This document shows positions 13,917 through 26,639 of a DNA stretch of 64,000 bases, piece after piece (positions within the stretch are counted from its first letter, which is position 1; every line of letters begins with the position of its first letter). Under the pieces are notes generated by a model. That model made no database searches, was not told the origin of the DNA, and saw nothing but the letters and a program-made list of their open reading frames with translations. This stretch comes from Lateolabrax maculatus (Eukaryota; Chordata; Actinopteri; Acropomatiformes; Lateolabracidae): NCBI GenBank assembly GCA_031216445.1, contig CM062214.1:19335001-19399000 (forward strand), written 5' to 3'. Both the position numbers and the translations under genes were made by a program.

Positions 13917-15341
13917 CTTACTCCCTCTAAACAAAAAGAGAACCCAAGTATGTTTACCACACTAAGGCAGTTACACTTGTGCCACTATAATTGATGAGTA
14001 TATTTGATATTTTGGTATGTTGCTTCACCTGAAACACTTAAATCCAGTGGGAATTGATGGAATTTTGTACTAAAACATTTTCCACAAGACACTGAACGTA
14101 GAAATATGTGGACACTGTTGTCCTATAAGTCAAACCAGCCACTTAAACATGTGTTACGAACACATCTGGTAACCATTTCTAGGCCTCATTTAAATTTTGC
14201 TAAAATACCATAGAGCCGTAGGCTCTGTATATTTGTTTGAAAAAAAAAAATCTGTAGCAAAGACCAGTTTAGTCTTTATTGTTAACTGTAATTCTGAATA
14301 TTCGTCCTTAAAATGCCCTCACCTTGACCATTGTGCCTGTTTAAGACTCATGAAGCTGTGCTGCCAAACAATGTGGTAAACATCTTAATGCAGAAGATAC
14401 AAGTGAAAACAAATCCTTTGCTCAATGGGACCAGATGCAACTTATTTTCACAATTAAAACCAGCGGAGGGCATTTGAGTTTGGACTCCTCCACAAGCAAA
14501 ACACCTTCACTGAAATAGCTATTTTGCTCATATACACAACAAGCTATGCCAAAGTAGTGATGATTTGTTTTTGTTCATCTGAATTTTGTTCCATGGCCAC
14601 TTGGCAAATGAAAAACTAAAACTTTGACAAAACTAGGATTAGTATACAATATAAATCCCAATATAACCAAAAAAAGGGACACTTGGATCGTTGTCTGATA
14701 GTAACAACATCAATTCAGCCCAAAATCAGAGGCCCAGTGGGTCTGGTTCCCATTGCGGACCGTTTCCACTGCATAACTTACTGAGCACACCCAGCAAATT
14801 GAACAACTATATTCACACACCATTCTGACATTCAGATAGTAGTGGTGAATATCCGTGATTGATTGATTGATTCCAGAACAAATATTTTCATTTGGCATAT
14901 CTGAGGCATAAGATTGTTGTTTTCAACCATGTCCAGACAAGGTAAAACTATGCTGTAAAGGCTGGGCTGAAACAACGCACTGACTTCCTTTGTTTATAAG
15001 CACAAACATGTGGGTCACATTACTATACAAAAGTATAAACAAACATGAAGGCAGATGGCAGAATTGCTGCCCAGTTTATATTCAAGGTCTGGTGGTATTT
15101 TGGATTTCACAACTTTGTACTGGCAATGTCAAACCTGTTGCTTAATCTGAACAAAAGACTCCAGAAACACATAAGACTTTGAAGACACCGTAGAGTCTCC
15201 CACAGTGTTTTATTAGAGGAGGTGGGCCACTTCGCCAAAAAGACCACCTTTGTTAACATCCTAAAAATCAATACACTTTTAAGAAAAAAAGCATTGACCT
15301 TCAGGGAAAAAGAGAAGAAGGACTATTTTACTCAACAAGTG

Positions 15342-15342
<1 letters not shown>

Positions 15343-15418
<76 letters not shown>
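15343..15418. repeat. (TA)38 microsatellite
   Basis: 76 bp of uninterrupted TA, self-complementary and able to extrude as a cruciform. It lies in the tspan18 5' intron. Confidence 0.98.
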
Positions 15419-15422
<4 letters not shown>

Positions 15423-18400
15423 GTGTGGCTATTGTTTAGTTCATTAATGATCAGTTAAATTGATTACAAGATGAAATGTGTCGAGATCAGGATGGCCTAA
15501 ACCAATAAGAGTTCACATTCAGGAGTATTTAGGAGTAACTGTGTAAACACTGTTTAACTGGAGCTTAGCAAGAATTGTGCGCCACTGAAACGCACGAAGC
15601 AGCGCTCCATTACAAGACTGACAGCCAACACACATTGAAGTTTCATCGGAAATCAGTATGCAACAGCACTTCATAACAAAGTTGCTGCATACAGAGAGAT
15701 CGTAGTCTGCATCTTTGTGGATTTTGCAGGGGGCTGTACGGGAGCAGCAGGGCAGGTGTCCCACTGGGTTATGAGAGCCAGAAGCTTTGCATCTGGATCA
15801 TTTCCTCAGTCCAGAGGGGCTCCACACTGGGACCTCCTCATAAAGCTGCACATGTGCCAAAGAACCCCAAATCCCTCCGAATCCTTCATGAGCCTGTAAA
15901 TGGTGGCTGTGGTGATACCAGGTAACAAGCTGTGACAAACTCACAACATCACAGAGAGAGGGAGCAGTGAAAATGACTCATGCTTTTTGTCTCTCGCACT
16001 GTCAAATATGCTCACACTAATGGCCAAATAGCCTGACAGTGTGTTTCTGCATCAGGGGCAAAAAATGTTTTTATCCCTCCTGTTCTTCAGCAGAGCAGGG
16101 TGAGACTGGCAGGAGGATTACTGGAGCAGCAGAAGATGAAACCAGGATAAAGAAGAACTGTGAACCGTGAGAGTAAGACTTCTGCCCACTCCAAAAACCT
16201 TATGATACACTCCTTTCCACATTGGTTCACTCTAAGCTTGATACTTCCACAACAAAAAGTTGAAAGATATCCTTTGAGGAGATATCCTGCCTGTGAGTGA
16301 GTCCCATGAGGAAGCCAAGAGGGACTGAAATGTGGAAAAAGAGGGTTGCACATTTTCCATAGTACAAATCTTGTGAAAATGCAGGAGTGCTTTAAGAAAC
16401 ATTCCTTCGATAGACTGAGGGAGCCACAAGCGGGGAGACGTCAGGAGAAATCATGCTTGGCTCAACACAAAAAGCACTCAGAGAAATGAGATTTAATCTT
16501 CTGAGCTTAGAGTGTATTAGCCAGATGTAAACAGTCAGTACCATCTGTGAAAAAGATAACTTCCACAAACCTGCTGCTTGGAAAAACAATGCATGAAAGA
16601 TCAAACATTACAAATGAAAGAAACTCTGCAAACAGAGATATTTAATGGCCAAAATAAAACGTTCACAAGCCAGGGACACCAGTTGTGGGAATCAGTGGGT
16701 TAAAGTTAACTGGCCACAGTGAAACACTTTCACTGAGAATACTCTGCCTCTAGGCCCGAGCTGTGGGAAAGGGAGTTTATGCAATTACATCACATTGATT
16801 TATGTGAGACAGAGGAAAGATGGGGAGAGGATGGAAACTGAGCTGTTTGGAGGCGGTCCAAGATTAGGTCCCTGAAGAAACACAAGTCAATAGGTTTACA
16901 CCACAAAACATGATGGATCTGAGACAATTGTGTGGAGCTGAATGTGGTCAGAAAAATACTGGCAACACGGTGAGGTCAAACCTATCTAAAATGATTGGTT
17001 TTGATTTAAACTATGAAAACAGCCATTATTGTAATACAGAAGCTTCTCAATGAACCTGCTCACAGAGCACATGCAGAAAACAAGTTTGGAGTAATAACAC
17101 CACTGCCTAGGTTACTTTTGAATTCTCTCAACTGTAGGGAAGTGATGACAACTGTCTTGCTAGAGCAGATGCTGCTGATGTTGTCTTGAGTATAATTGGG
17201 GGATAGTGATGAAATTGCGAGTAATGCACCTAAGCGTGCACTGCAGCATTAGCGGGGGAAGCATATCTCCCATCAGCCTACTGAAACCTAACAGTTATAA
17301 ATAAACAGCCCATTTAGTGCTCTCCACTACTGTAACAGGACCACAGGAGTGACCACAGCTGGGATATTTATGGTGAAACACATTACTGTTATTCTGCCTA
17401 TTTAAACATTTGCATGTGACTTGAGTTTATAATGCAAAAACATCTATCTTCCTTCCACTTGTCTTGGAGATGCACGTACAGCAGTCCTGTGAGCTGAAGC
17501 TAAGCGACTGTGTGACTGAAGTGCTAATCACCTGTAGAGGAAAGTTAAGCAGTGTTCATCAAATTGTCACAGCTGCATGTGTGATGCAATTATTAAAATA
17601 AGCCTATGCAAAAAGGTAATATCTATTTCGGATTTCTGTCTTTGCAAATGAAACAACATATGAATCTGCACAACAGAGACAGAAATATAACTCGTTAATT
17701 TTCACAACATGAGACTTGAGCCACAAAATGGTGAAGATATGAACAAAGCAGGAGGAGGTTACAGAAGATATTCAGTATAATGAGCTGTGGAGTTGCAGTA
17801 GGAGATATTCAATGGTTTTAAGTCTCAGGCTTCTTGGAAACACAACAGACCTTTGTTTCAGGCCAAAAGCAACAGAATAAATATATACACACACAAAGAG
17901 TTGGCCAAATATTTAAAGAGGAGGTTGTGAAAACTTGCAGTATAGACTGGATAATCAAGGGTGAGATGGAGGAGTGTTCTAGATGTGGCAAATGAATGGA
18001 AAGATTACCCAGAGATAGTTTTGAGTAAGAAAACGGTTGGGCATCTGTTCCTTATTACATTAAGAAAGCAGCTTGTCCAATTCCAAACTGCCTGCAGAGA
18101 TAAGCAAAAGTGGTTTTGGTAATTGCTCACAACATTGGCTTTCTCCTCCTTCATTGTTTCTCTTATGAATCATTTTAATGTGGTGAGATCAAATGAGATC
18201 ATGTCCGGTTTTTGACAGAGACTAAATTATTAGCATTAAATAAAGCAATCTGAAAGCTGTTTTATCTGTGTTAAATCCTGTTTTGTCATCTGCCCTATTA
18301 AAGCACCAGTTTGGAGCCACCAGCTGAAGCACTAGTTAAGAGGACGGATAATTCTTTTTACAGTAAGGCTTGACAGACAAAGGAAAAAGAACCTCTACAC

Positions 18401-18709
18401 AGCCAGGGGTTTTCAGAGACACCCACAAAATTACTTTGGCTTCAACATTGGCACTGAGGCATTTCACATGTGCTCTGACTCCTGCCAAGTGTTATCAGGA
18501 AAGATGATCTGGGCCAGTTTCTCCAGGGCGCTAGCTCTTGGAGAAATGCCTGAACAGTCTGTTTTTTCCTCAAACACTGTGTAGTTTTGAGCGTCACACC
18601 CAGGTGGACAAGATTAGGTTGGACGCCTCTCATGCTGGCCTGTCATCCTGACGTGGGACAGGTGACAAATCAGAGGGGCGCCAACCGAGATCACCTGATG
18701 TTCGACTAT

Positions 18710-18725
18710 AAAAAAAAAAAAAAAA
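18710..18725. repeat. A16 homopolymer
   Basis: A run of 16 A after TTCGACTAT. There is no SINE or processed-pseudogene body upstream that I recognise, so it is probably a simple repeat. Confidence 0.9.
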
Positions 18726-20727
18726 TCCCCAAGAGCATCTACTCTTTTTTTTAAAAACACTAAAATCAATGAACACTGCAGCCAATTTAATTTCACAAAC
18801 TGGAGACACCTGCCGTGCCTGTGCTATCTCTGACAAACACATGTGAAGGTTATCCCTGGACTCTGTCAGAAATGTTAGGACTGAAATACATTTTCAGGAA
18901 AATAACAAACTCCTTTAATATACTTCAAATGGTTAAACAGTGGCTAGCCTTCCAATGCAGTGGATTCTCCTCTTTCCCAAAGCTTCAAAGAAAAGAAGAA
19001 GCAGCGAGGTAAGGATTAGGGGAAAATGGAATTATGCTTCATGGTGTGCATGTGTTTACCCTAATAACTATTAACAACGAGAAAGTGAAGAAAATACATT
19101 CTCGTGTCTATTTTTGCTCTTCTCTTCTTAGAAAACCACAGCTTCTTAAGAATTCCTCGTTGCGTTTATAAAATGCAGCACATTCCCTCCACAGTAATGG
19201 TAGCGTGGTTTGCTCGTGGCCATAACACATCGGCTGGCATTGACCGACTGTTTGCCCAAAGGACAGAGGCCGTGTTTTAGTGCAGTGACCCGTGAATGCT
19301 GTCTCGAAGAGCGCACTTTAAAAGTGGCGGTGGGCTAAAAATTTCATAAAGCACCATCAAATAATCATGAGGCGCTCAGTCCTTGCTGTCTAATTGTTTT
19401 CCCCTTTGAGGAGTAAAAATAACTGTCTACAACATGTACATTTGATCCGCTGTTAAAAGGCAAAGGCTATTATTCAGTCAGACATGCAGCGGGTGTTCAG
19501 ACAAGTGAATTCATCACTGTAAGATGAATGCAGGGGACCATCACGGCAATCCTCACACAAACCGGTCTGGAGTGCTGGAGGATGCTGGGTCTCTTGAATG
19601 ACCTAAATTGGCTTTAAGACTAAACTGTCAGTAACAGTTCAGCACCCTATCTTGTGTGGTTTAACAGTGTGATTGTGGGCAATAAACAGAATGACACTGA
19701 AGAAACACTAGCAGAAAATCCTCCAAAAAAAAGCACACCTGTATCACTCTCCGACACAAGAGGACTTTATGTGCCGTAACCTCAGGTGAGATAACGTCAT
19801 CTCACAAGCAAAGCAAACCACACGAGAGGCTTTAAATGCAAACCAGCAGATGCCCCTCACCTACACTGCTACTCTAAAACTCTAAAAAGATTTTCAGTTC
19901 CTGTTAGTTAACAAGCTGAAGTGAAACACAAGCGTCTATCTTGGAGGCTTGTGATCCTGGCAGGAGAGACATCATTAGCCGGCCCTTCCCCCATGATTCC
20001 CCAGGTAGGAGTTGGAACCCGCTGTGGTTTTTCTAAAATCAAACACGGATCTGTCCCCCTGATGCTGTGGAGGCTGACAAGGAGCCCATACGTCTGATAG
20101 ACTGGCAAGTCTCGCCCTGTGGGAGGGACTGTAACATTGCTGTTATTCCACAGCAGATGCAGGGAGCAGCGCTATGGACAAGGTGTGTGGGCTTCAAAGG
20201 CAGCAAAAAAGCAGCCAGCCTAGCGGAAAGAAAAATGCTGGGGCTTTTTAAAAGGTTCTTAGTCTCTTATTGGCATGATATTTGAATACAAATGCACATA
20301 ATCAGATTGCAAGAAGGCAGAAGGAGAATCACATTAGCCCAATTACATCTACTGAAGTTTACAATATTCACTTCCAAGTCAAAATAAAGAAATCTCTGCT
20401 TAGCTAAGGTTTTTCTGTGCCATGTTTATGAGTTGGATTCAAAACATTTAGCCTAGATACAAGCAGCTATGAGATCCATATACAGTAAATATAAAACAAC
20501 CCCATTTCCAGTTGAGTTATACTACCAGCACCCAAGCTACAGGGGTGTGTGTGGGAGAACTTCATGTACATTTGTGTTTGTGCATTTGAGGTTTGTACGG
20601 TTATCACTGACTGGAACGGCAAAGTGTTATTAGCTGACTGGGATGAAAACCCAAATCAAGCTCAAAATAAATCTCTTAGAGTTACTCTATAATTCCGCCA
20701 CACTGGAAAAGCAGAGAAAGCAAACAA

Positions 20728-20759
20728 GACGACGTCATATATACCAACTAGACGTCGTC
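20728..20759. promoter_or_regulatory. 9-bp inverted repeat GACGACGTC / GACGTCGTC with CRE-like cores
   Basis: The arms at 20728-20736 and 20751-20759 are perfect reverse complements, separated by 14 bp of AT-rich sequence. Each arm contains GACGTC; the left reads CGACGTCAT, 7 of 8 matches to the ATF/CREB palindrome TGACGTCA. The CpG content is unusual for this AT-rich intron. It may be a paired ATF/CREB-type site or a chance palindrome. Confidence 0.35.
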
Positions 20760-21705
20760 CCTGTGTCCATAAACCTGATGTAACTGCACCATCTTCATAT
20801 CACAACTATTATAATCTAAACAAGAAACAGTGACTTAATGAGTTTACATCCAGCTCCAACACCTGACATGCCTTTAATTAGTAATAACGATAATGGGCTA
20901 ATTATCTGGGTCATCATTAACAGCCTACTGTCCATCCCTACAATAATTTGTGCACTCCAAATTATCAACTCAATTTGTGTTGAGAGCAAGTGTGTGTTTA
21001 TATTGCAAGTAACAATTATCATATCACATTATACTATGTAGCCCATCGTTAGTGATTAAAAATAAACAGGATATTTACAGGGGCTCAGATCCCCTTTAGG
21101 CAGAGGAAATAAAAATGCAGAGCTGAATATGTAATAAAATAGGACACATTAAAAAAGCCCCAGATGACTAATGAGGGCATTCTTGTAAAGCTATATTCCC
21201 TTTTACCAGAAACGACGATGGAAAGGGCAGGAGCACTCGAGGAGTAGAACCTAGGAATAGAGAAGGAGAGAGAAGAGAGAGAGGGGTGGAGTAGGAGAGT
21301 TGGGACACAGTTGTGGCTGGGGCAACAGAAAAAGAGAAAGACCAGAAGCTGGGAGAGAGTCCCATTTCATCAGAAAAATGCCTGAGTCAGGAGACGAGAG
21401 AACCATTAGGTCCAATGAGTCACAGGGAGAGGCTGTAAAAACAGATCTGGGCTGAGCTCGGTTCGCAGTACCATCTCGGGAAAATAACCAACGACGAGCA
21501 GAACAGTGACCCAAAATGAAGTACAGTAGTTTTTTGCCCAGTGGTGTGCCTCCTCATCAGTGAAGACTGATGTTATATATACTTCTGCAAAAGTACATAT
21601 AAACATATCTGGGATCTACACAGAAAAGGGTTTAAGGGGTAACCGTAGGTCAGAGAGGTTTGGAACTAACAATTATTTTCCTTATGGAAACAATCAAACA
21701 AGATC

Positions 21706-21749
21706 TTCATCAACTAATTGGTTAATTGACTTATCTATTCAGCTCTAAT
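21706..21749. repeat. Family A repeat, terminal fragment
   Basis: TCATCAACTAATTGGTTAATTGAC followed by TATTCAGCTCTAA matches the end of the family A copy at 29971-30290 (CAACTAATTGGTTTAGCTCTA). Confidence 0.6.
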
Positions 21750-21836
21750 GCGAACAGCACACCCCCAAAACCTCAACAATAATGGCTGCGCTGTGAGCCC
21801 AACAAACAGTGAAGCCTGATGGAACACTGAAACAGA

Positions 21837-21889
21837 ACTGGACATATTAACATTGTACCGGTTTTTGGTACAATGTAAATATGTCCAGT
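21837..21889. other. Near-perfect hairpin: 23-bp stem, 7-nt loop
   Basis: The arm 21837-21859 (begins ACTGGACATATT, ends TTGTACC) is the reverse complement of 21867-21889 (begins GGTACAATGT, ends ATGTCCAGT), with one mismatch in 23. The loop is GGTTTTT. Pairing stops at both outer flanks. It lies in the tspan18 5' intron, so it could be transcribed on either strand. The size suggests a small inverted repeat, a hairpin RNA source or a tiny foldback element; I do not match it to a known microRNA family. Confidence 0.6.
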
Positions 21890-22139
21890 AAAGTAAAAAA
21901 GAAAACAGCACCTCGGAATGACACCTGTGCATGTTTGCTTTCATGCGGATGGAGAAGCATATTCCTGCTTTAACATGGAGTCTATTCACAGATTTAAAAA
22001 AACTAAATAAAAAATAAACTGAACCAGTAAGCGATTTGTTAATGTTTAACTGGGGGTGGCCTGAAGGGAGCGCACCCCCAATCCCCCCCACTGTGCACCT
22101 GCTGCAGTCAAATGTTTTTTCATGTCCATGCGCCATGCC

Positions 22140-22156
22140 AAAAAAAAAAAAAAAAA
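22140..22156. repeat. A17 homopolymer
   Basis: A simple A run of 17 after CATGCC. Just upstream, TGGGGGTG (22051-22058) and CACCCCCA (22073-22080) form a short 8-bp inverted repeat. Confidence 0.9.
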
Positions 22157-23594
22157 CAGCATTGCCTTTTGCATCGCTTTCGGTTTTGAGTGTCCTTGTG
22201 TCTATTGACTGCACTCTCCTTGCTGTTAGGGGCATTTTGCTAACAAGGGGAATAGCACCCCCATATCGCCTACTGCATACAACGGGTTATTTTCTTTATC
22301 CACCACACATCTTTGAATGCAGCGATTCACAAACAATGCACAATCCTTCGTTTGTGCAGACAAATGATTCCTCTGAACAGTCCTTATCAAAATGCTTAAC
22401 AGGAACCAGGCAATTTATGAAAGAAAGACAAAGTCTCACAAGAGTTCTTTATCTGTGAAATGTTCAGATTGGCACTAAACATCTATCATCTACAGTAAAA
22501 AGCTCCAGTGTTAGGCAGTGAGTGTGGACAACAGTCACACATCCATAAAATGAGCTTTTCCTCCCTGGTGCTACTTGATTAGCACCCAGCTTCCGTCTGC
22601 CCAGTGTGCCAACACTGAACCCAATGTGAGTCAACCCAGCACTATTGTGTGAACTTAGTAAAGGACTGGTTGTTCATCTGCAAAACAAATACCTCCATTT
22701 TATACACAGAAAGCATAAAGCTGTGCGGTGCTGTGCCATATATTCTGTTCAATGTTCTGTCAGGCAGCAGTGTGCTCAAACTTCAGCACCATTCAGTGGA
22801 GCAGGTAATCTCCCCACACGTTGGCCCCGTGTCACACACCTATCAGTTGCCAGACTCCCCCGGCCAGCCTAAGCCCCTCTCTGAGCTTTGACTACATCTG
22901 GGGGATGAAAAGAGCACGAGGTGATGAAGGAAGCTTCTGGCAAAAGGCACAGGGATTTACTGAGTGTCCTCGCTCTGTGTAATGACCAGCGGGTCCTTAC
23001 CAGCAGCCTTTAATGGACACCTGAGTGACACGGTTTATTAGTTCTGAAAAACATTATGTGGAGGGAAAGATGGCTGGGGGGATTTTCAGATAGATGAGAT
23101 TTGAACATCCCGAGACGGGGCTGAAAGTACCGTCAACTAAGCACCAAGCCGTGAGCTCATTGGAGAGCCCGCTATCTGCCGGGCCCAGCTTGTCAAATAC
23201 ATACCTTTTACCTCATTACCTGCTCAGCGCCGCCATTATTGAGGGAAATAGGGTGAACGCAAGATAAGCACAAAGAATTCTTGGGTTGAGCACAAACAGC
23301 CGGCCTGCTTCCTCCTGATAAAGAGGAAGCATCGGCAGAGAGAGGCCCCTCAGCCCCCTGCTCTGTGTGAACTCTGGGGCTGCCAGCTGCCCCGCGCTTA
23401 GGTCATTCACTACTTCCTGGCCCATATGGAGACACGCAAGGGCCAAAGGAAAGGAATGCATGGATGTGTGAATATTACTGGATTATGCTGCATTTTCTCT
23501 TGCAGCAAAGTGACCAAAAAATGATCTAAAGGTTGGGTTTATACTTGACACAAGGGGTTGACAGGAGTCCCACCATAAATACCCACTGCTTAGG

Positions 23595-23810
23595 TTTTCG
23601 TTTATAGTTTCATAGAAACACTTTATTTTTAACCCCATTTAGCAGTTACAAGCAATATATAAACAATTAATAAATAGTTTATAACACACTATGTATGTAC
23701 AGATATATAGGTCTTTTTAAGTGTTTATTGAAGTAGTTGTCAATAACTTGTGAAGCATCTATAACTAGACACTTGAATATGTTTATATACAAGCGTCTAG
23801 TTATAGATAA
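23595..23810. repeat. Repeat-like AT-rich segment ending in a 14-bp inverted repeat
   Basis: The segment AACACTTTATTTTTAACCCC, then TTAATAAATAGTTTATAAC, has the style of common fish non-autonomous elements whose ends read AAATAAAGTGTT. At its right end, ATCTATAACTAGAC (23757-23770) and its exact reverse complement (23795-23808) flank a 24-nt loop that itself contains CTTG/CAAG. The identity of the family is not certain. Confidence 0.4.
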
Positions 23811-24786
23811 TGAAGGCTCCGTAGCCACACCAAAGCAAACAACTAAAAATCCAGCTTTAGGAAGGCACCAAACTAGGCTGCTTTATATGGCAGCAGAGGT
23901 TTGATATGACATGACCTTTAGCCAAAACTGCCTTCAGCAGACAACATCAAACCGCACGGATTGGACATTCAGCGCTCACATATATAGACATATTTAATAA
24001 CACAGACCTTCATGGCTTTTAAACGGCTGATGAAAAATACACCTTTCCGCGAGTAAATTATTTCTGCCAGCTGAAAAGCAAATTTCATTTTCTCATGTCT
24101 CCTGACAACAAAGATGCTGAACCCATTACTGGCTGAGGCCTCTGCATCACACACATTAAATGAAGGGTCCTCTAGCAATCGAAAAAAGCAATTTTCTCAT
24201 TGAGCCAATAGATACTCCATTTAGTTCCGGGCTCTCTACGGACCGCTGCTGCCGTAGTGGGGCTGATACAGGGGAAACCTAGTGTAGAGTGATGACCCAG
24301 CCTCGCTTTCCCTCTGCCTTGCTGCTTGGAACCCATCGATATGGATACAGACGTGCCTTGCAGGCTGGATGAGGGCGGTACGAAGAAAGGGAAGAAGAGA
24401 AAGGTTGGGGACAAGAGGAAAAAAATAAAAATAGATGAGATGATACAGAGAGACAGATAGAGGAGGTGGAAGGAGTTTGTGGTCAGAAGAATTAGGGATG
24501 TGAAATCAGGGCCAGTAATCAAATAGGCAAAAAGGCAGCAGCCTCATGTACAGGCACATCAGCCGAAAGTGTGAGAGGCAGAGGAGGGAAGAGACAGAAA
24601 TCGGAAGCGCCCAACCATGTGGAACCACAGATTGATTAATTTCGGGCCTTTAATGAGCAGTGCTCTGCCAGGCCAGGCGGCATCAAGTCAGTCACCCTGT
24701 CCCTCTCAGCAGGAGCTGCCATACACTGCAATTCACACTTTTCTATCTCTGCCAAGGACTGGGTGGCAGAGAAGCAGTGAACTCAC

Positions 24787-24815
<29 letters not shown>
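24787..24815. repeat. (CA)n microsatellite
   Basis: About 14 CA units, followed by an imperfect TCACAC extension. It lies in the tspan18 5' intron, about 1.8 kb downstream of the predicted first exon. Confidence 0.95.
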
Positions 24816-24822
<7 letters not shown>

Positions 24823-26639
24823 GTCTCCATCTCACACTTCCTTTCCTCTTCTTTTTTTTTTTTTGCTGTACGCATAGCTGGCACTGTAAATGTGTGATTA
24901 AAAGCAACACATTATCAGAGGCACTATTAAAATTAGTTTCCTGATCACCAGTGGCAAGTCTCACACCAGGTGTTCTGCGTCTGTAGGCTGAACAAATACC
25001 AGCTTGGCTCGGAGGAGATTTGAACCCACTCACACATGCTCCATCCTAATTGCTATCCTACGCATTGTTGCTGCTAACCTTTATTCCCTGTGTAAATTAT
25101 ACTGTAGGTTTACAAACCCTGCTGTTTGCATTTGCACTGTATCCTGCAGACACCACTTAGGTGTCTGAGTAACAAAACTATTTCCCAACACTCATGTGAA
25201 TCAAGCAGGGGAGATAAAGGCTCCAGGCGGAGTTTAGTCATCCGTGTTGGCAGCTGCTCCAAAAGCATCAATACTACTGTTTCTTTTTTTTTTCTTTTTT
25301 TCTCGACAAGGCAAACGTTCACCAACAACATGGTGAACAAACACGCCTCTGTTTCCAGTTTCTGTGCTTCTCTCTCTACAAACTCCACATCATTTAGGTT
25401 TGGGAGAAGAAAAAGAGGGTGGAACAAAAAGAGAGACGGAGAAAGAGAGAAGTCTTTATGATGCAGCAGAATAGTAGCCCAGCTCATTAATCATGACAGG
25501 AGCTGATTTTTTTTCAGTCTGTCCAAGCTGCTGTGGCGTGATAGGATTCTTCTCTCCTCTTTCCTGACACACCGTACCCTCGGGGAGACAGACAGCCAGA
25601 GCGAGCGGTTGTGACTTTAACTTGAGCAAAGAAAATCCAGTCTAGCACATTCACCTGGACACTGGTGTGTGTTAATGGGTCCCTTGGAGCTTATTTCCTC
25701 GGGCGAACGCTGATAATAACCCGATTTGCTGTTAATGTAATGTCTGAGTCTTGTGTGTGTGTGTGAGAGTATAACTTTTCACACTGAATCTGCACTGTTT
25801 TCCAGCTGCTGGTGTCCAAACTTTTGAGCCAACTCACCCTGAATTAATCTAAAGCAACTGCGATTAATCGGTGCCCTCCGAAGCACTGGCTTCTCTTTTT
25901 CAGATGCTCCTGAATGTGTCACGTTTGCTCCAGTGGAGATCAGGCGGAGGGACGAGGTGTCCCTGTGATTAATGCAGACTGACAGTGAACTCCTGCCCTG
26001 CAGCAAAGGTAGCGCAGTCGGAGACATCCATCTGGTGACCCCTCACATCTCTGCAGACAGCCTCCATCCCCGGTTGCGGCTGGACCCCCGTGGGAAGGAT
26101 GCCAGCTTGGAGACTTGACACACATCGCTCCGGATTTCCCCTGATGTCAGGTTTCTCATACTGCAAACCCACTATTAATGTCTAGGACTGCTTATTAGAC
26201 CCCAGTTCACAGGCGGATTCATGGCACCGTTTCTCACCGGTGGGTATTTTTATTTTTATTTTTTTTGTTGTTCGTGCACGGGTCTGTTTGTTCCTAAAAG
26301 GGAAATAAAAAAAATAAAAAAAAAACAAAAAACACCCTACCTGACCTGAGGTTAACTCAAGTCTTCGCGGTGCAGCAGCAGCCGAATAAAAGACTTTAAA
26401 CAATCTGGGTGAGATTTCTCCTTCCGAGATGTTCATTTTCATTCCGCGGGCTCGACTGAGGAGTAAAAACGGAACTTGCACCAACAAAAGTGAGCACAAC
26501 ATCGCCCATCAGACCCTCAGCTGTAAATAATGAGCAACAGGGCTGTCAGGAAAACAAGCGAGGGGAAAACAAACAGTGACCACTCAGCTCTCATGTCGAC
26601 ACACGACATTTAAGTTGCAGACACTTTTTTTTTTTGCAG

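Noticed and set aside
21735..22235. 166-codon minus-strand open frame
   Set aside because: Runs through the hairpin at 21837-21889 and an A17 tract (poly-Phe in translation); not coding.
24187..24610. Purine/pyrimidine-rich stretches as possible promoters
   Set aside because: Only skewed composition; no CpG cluster, start or splice signal.
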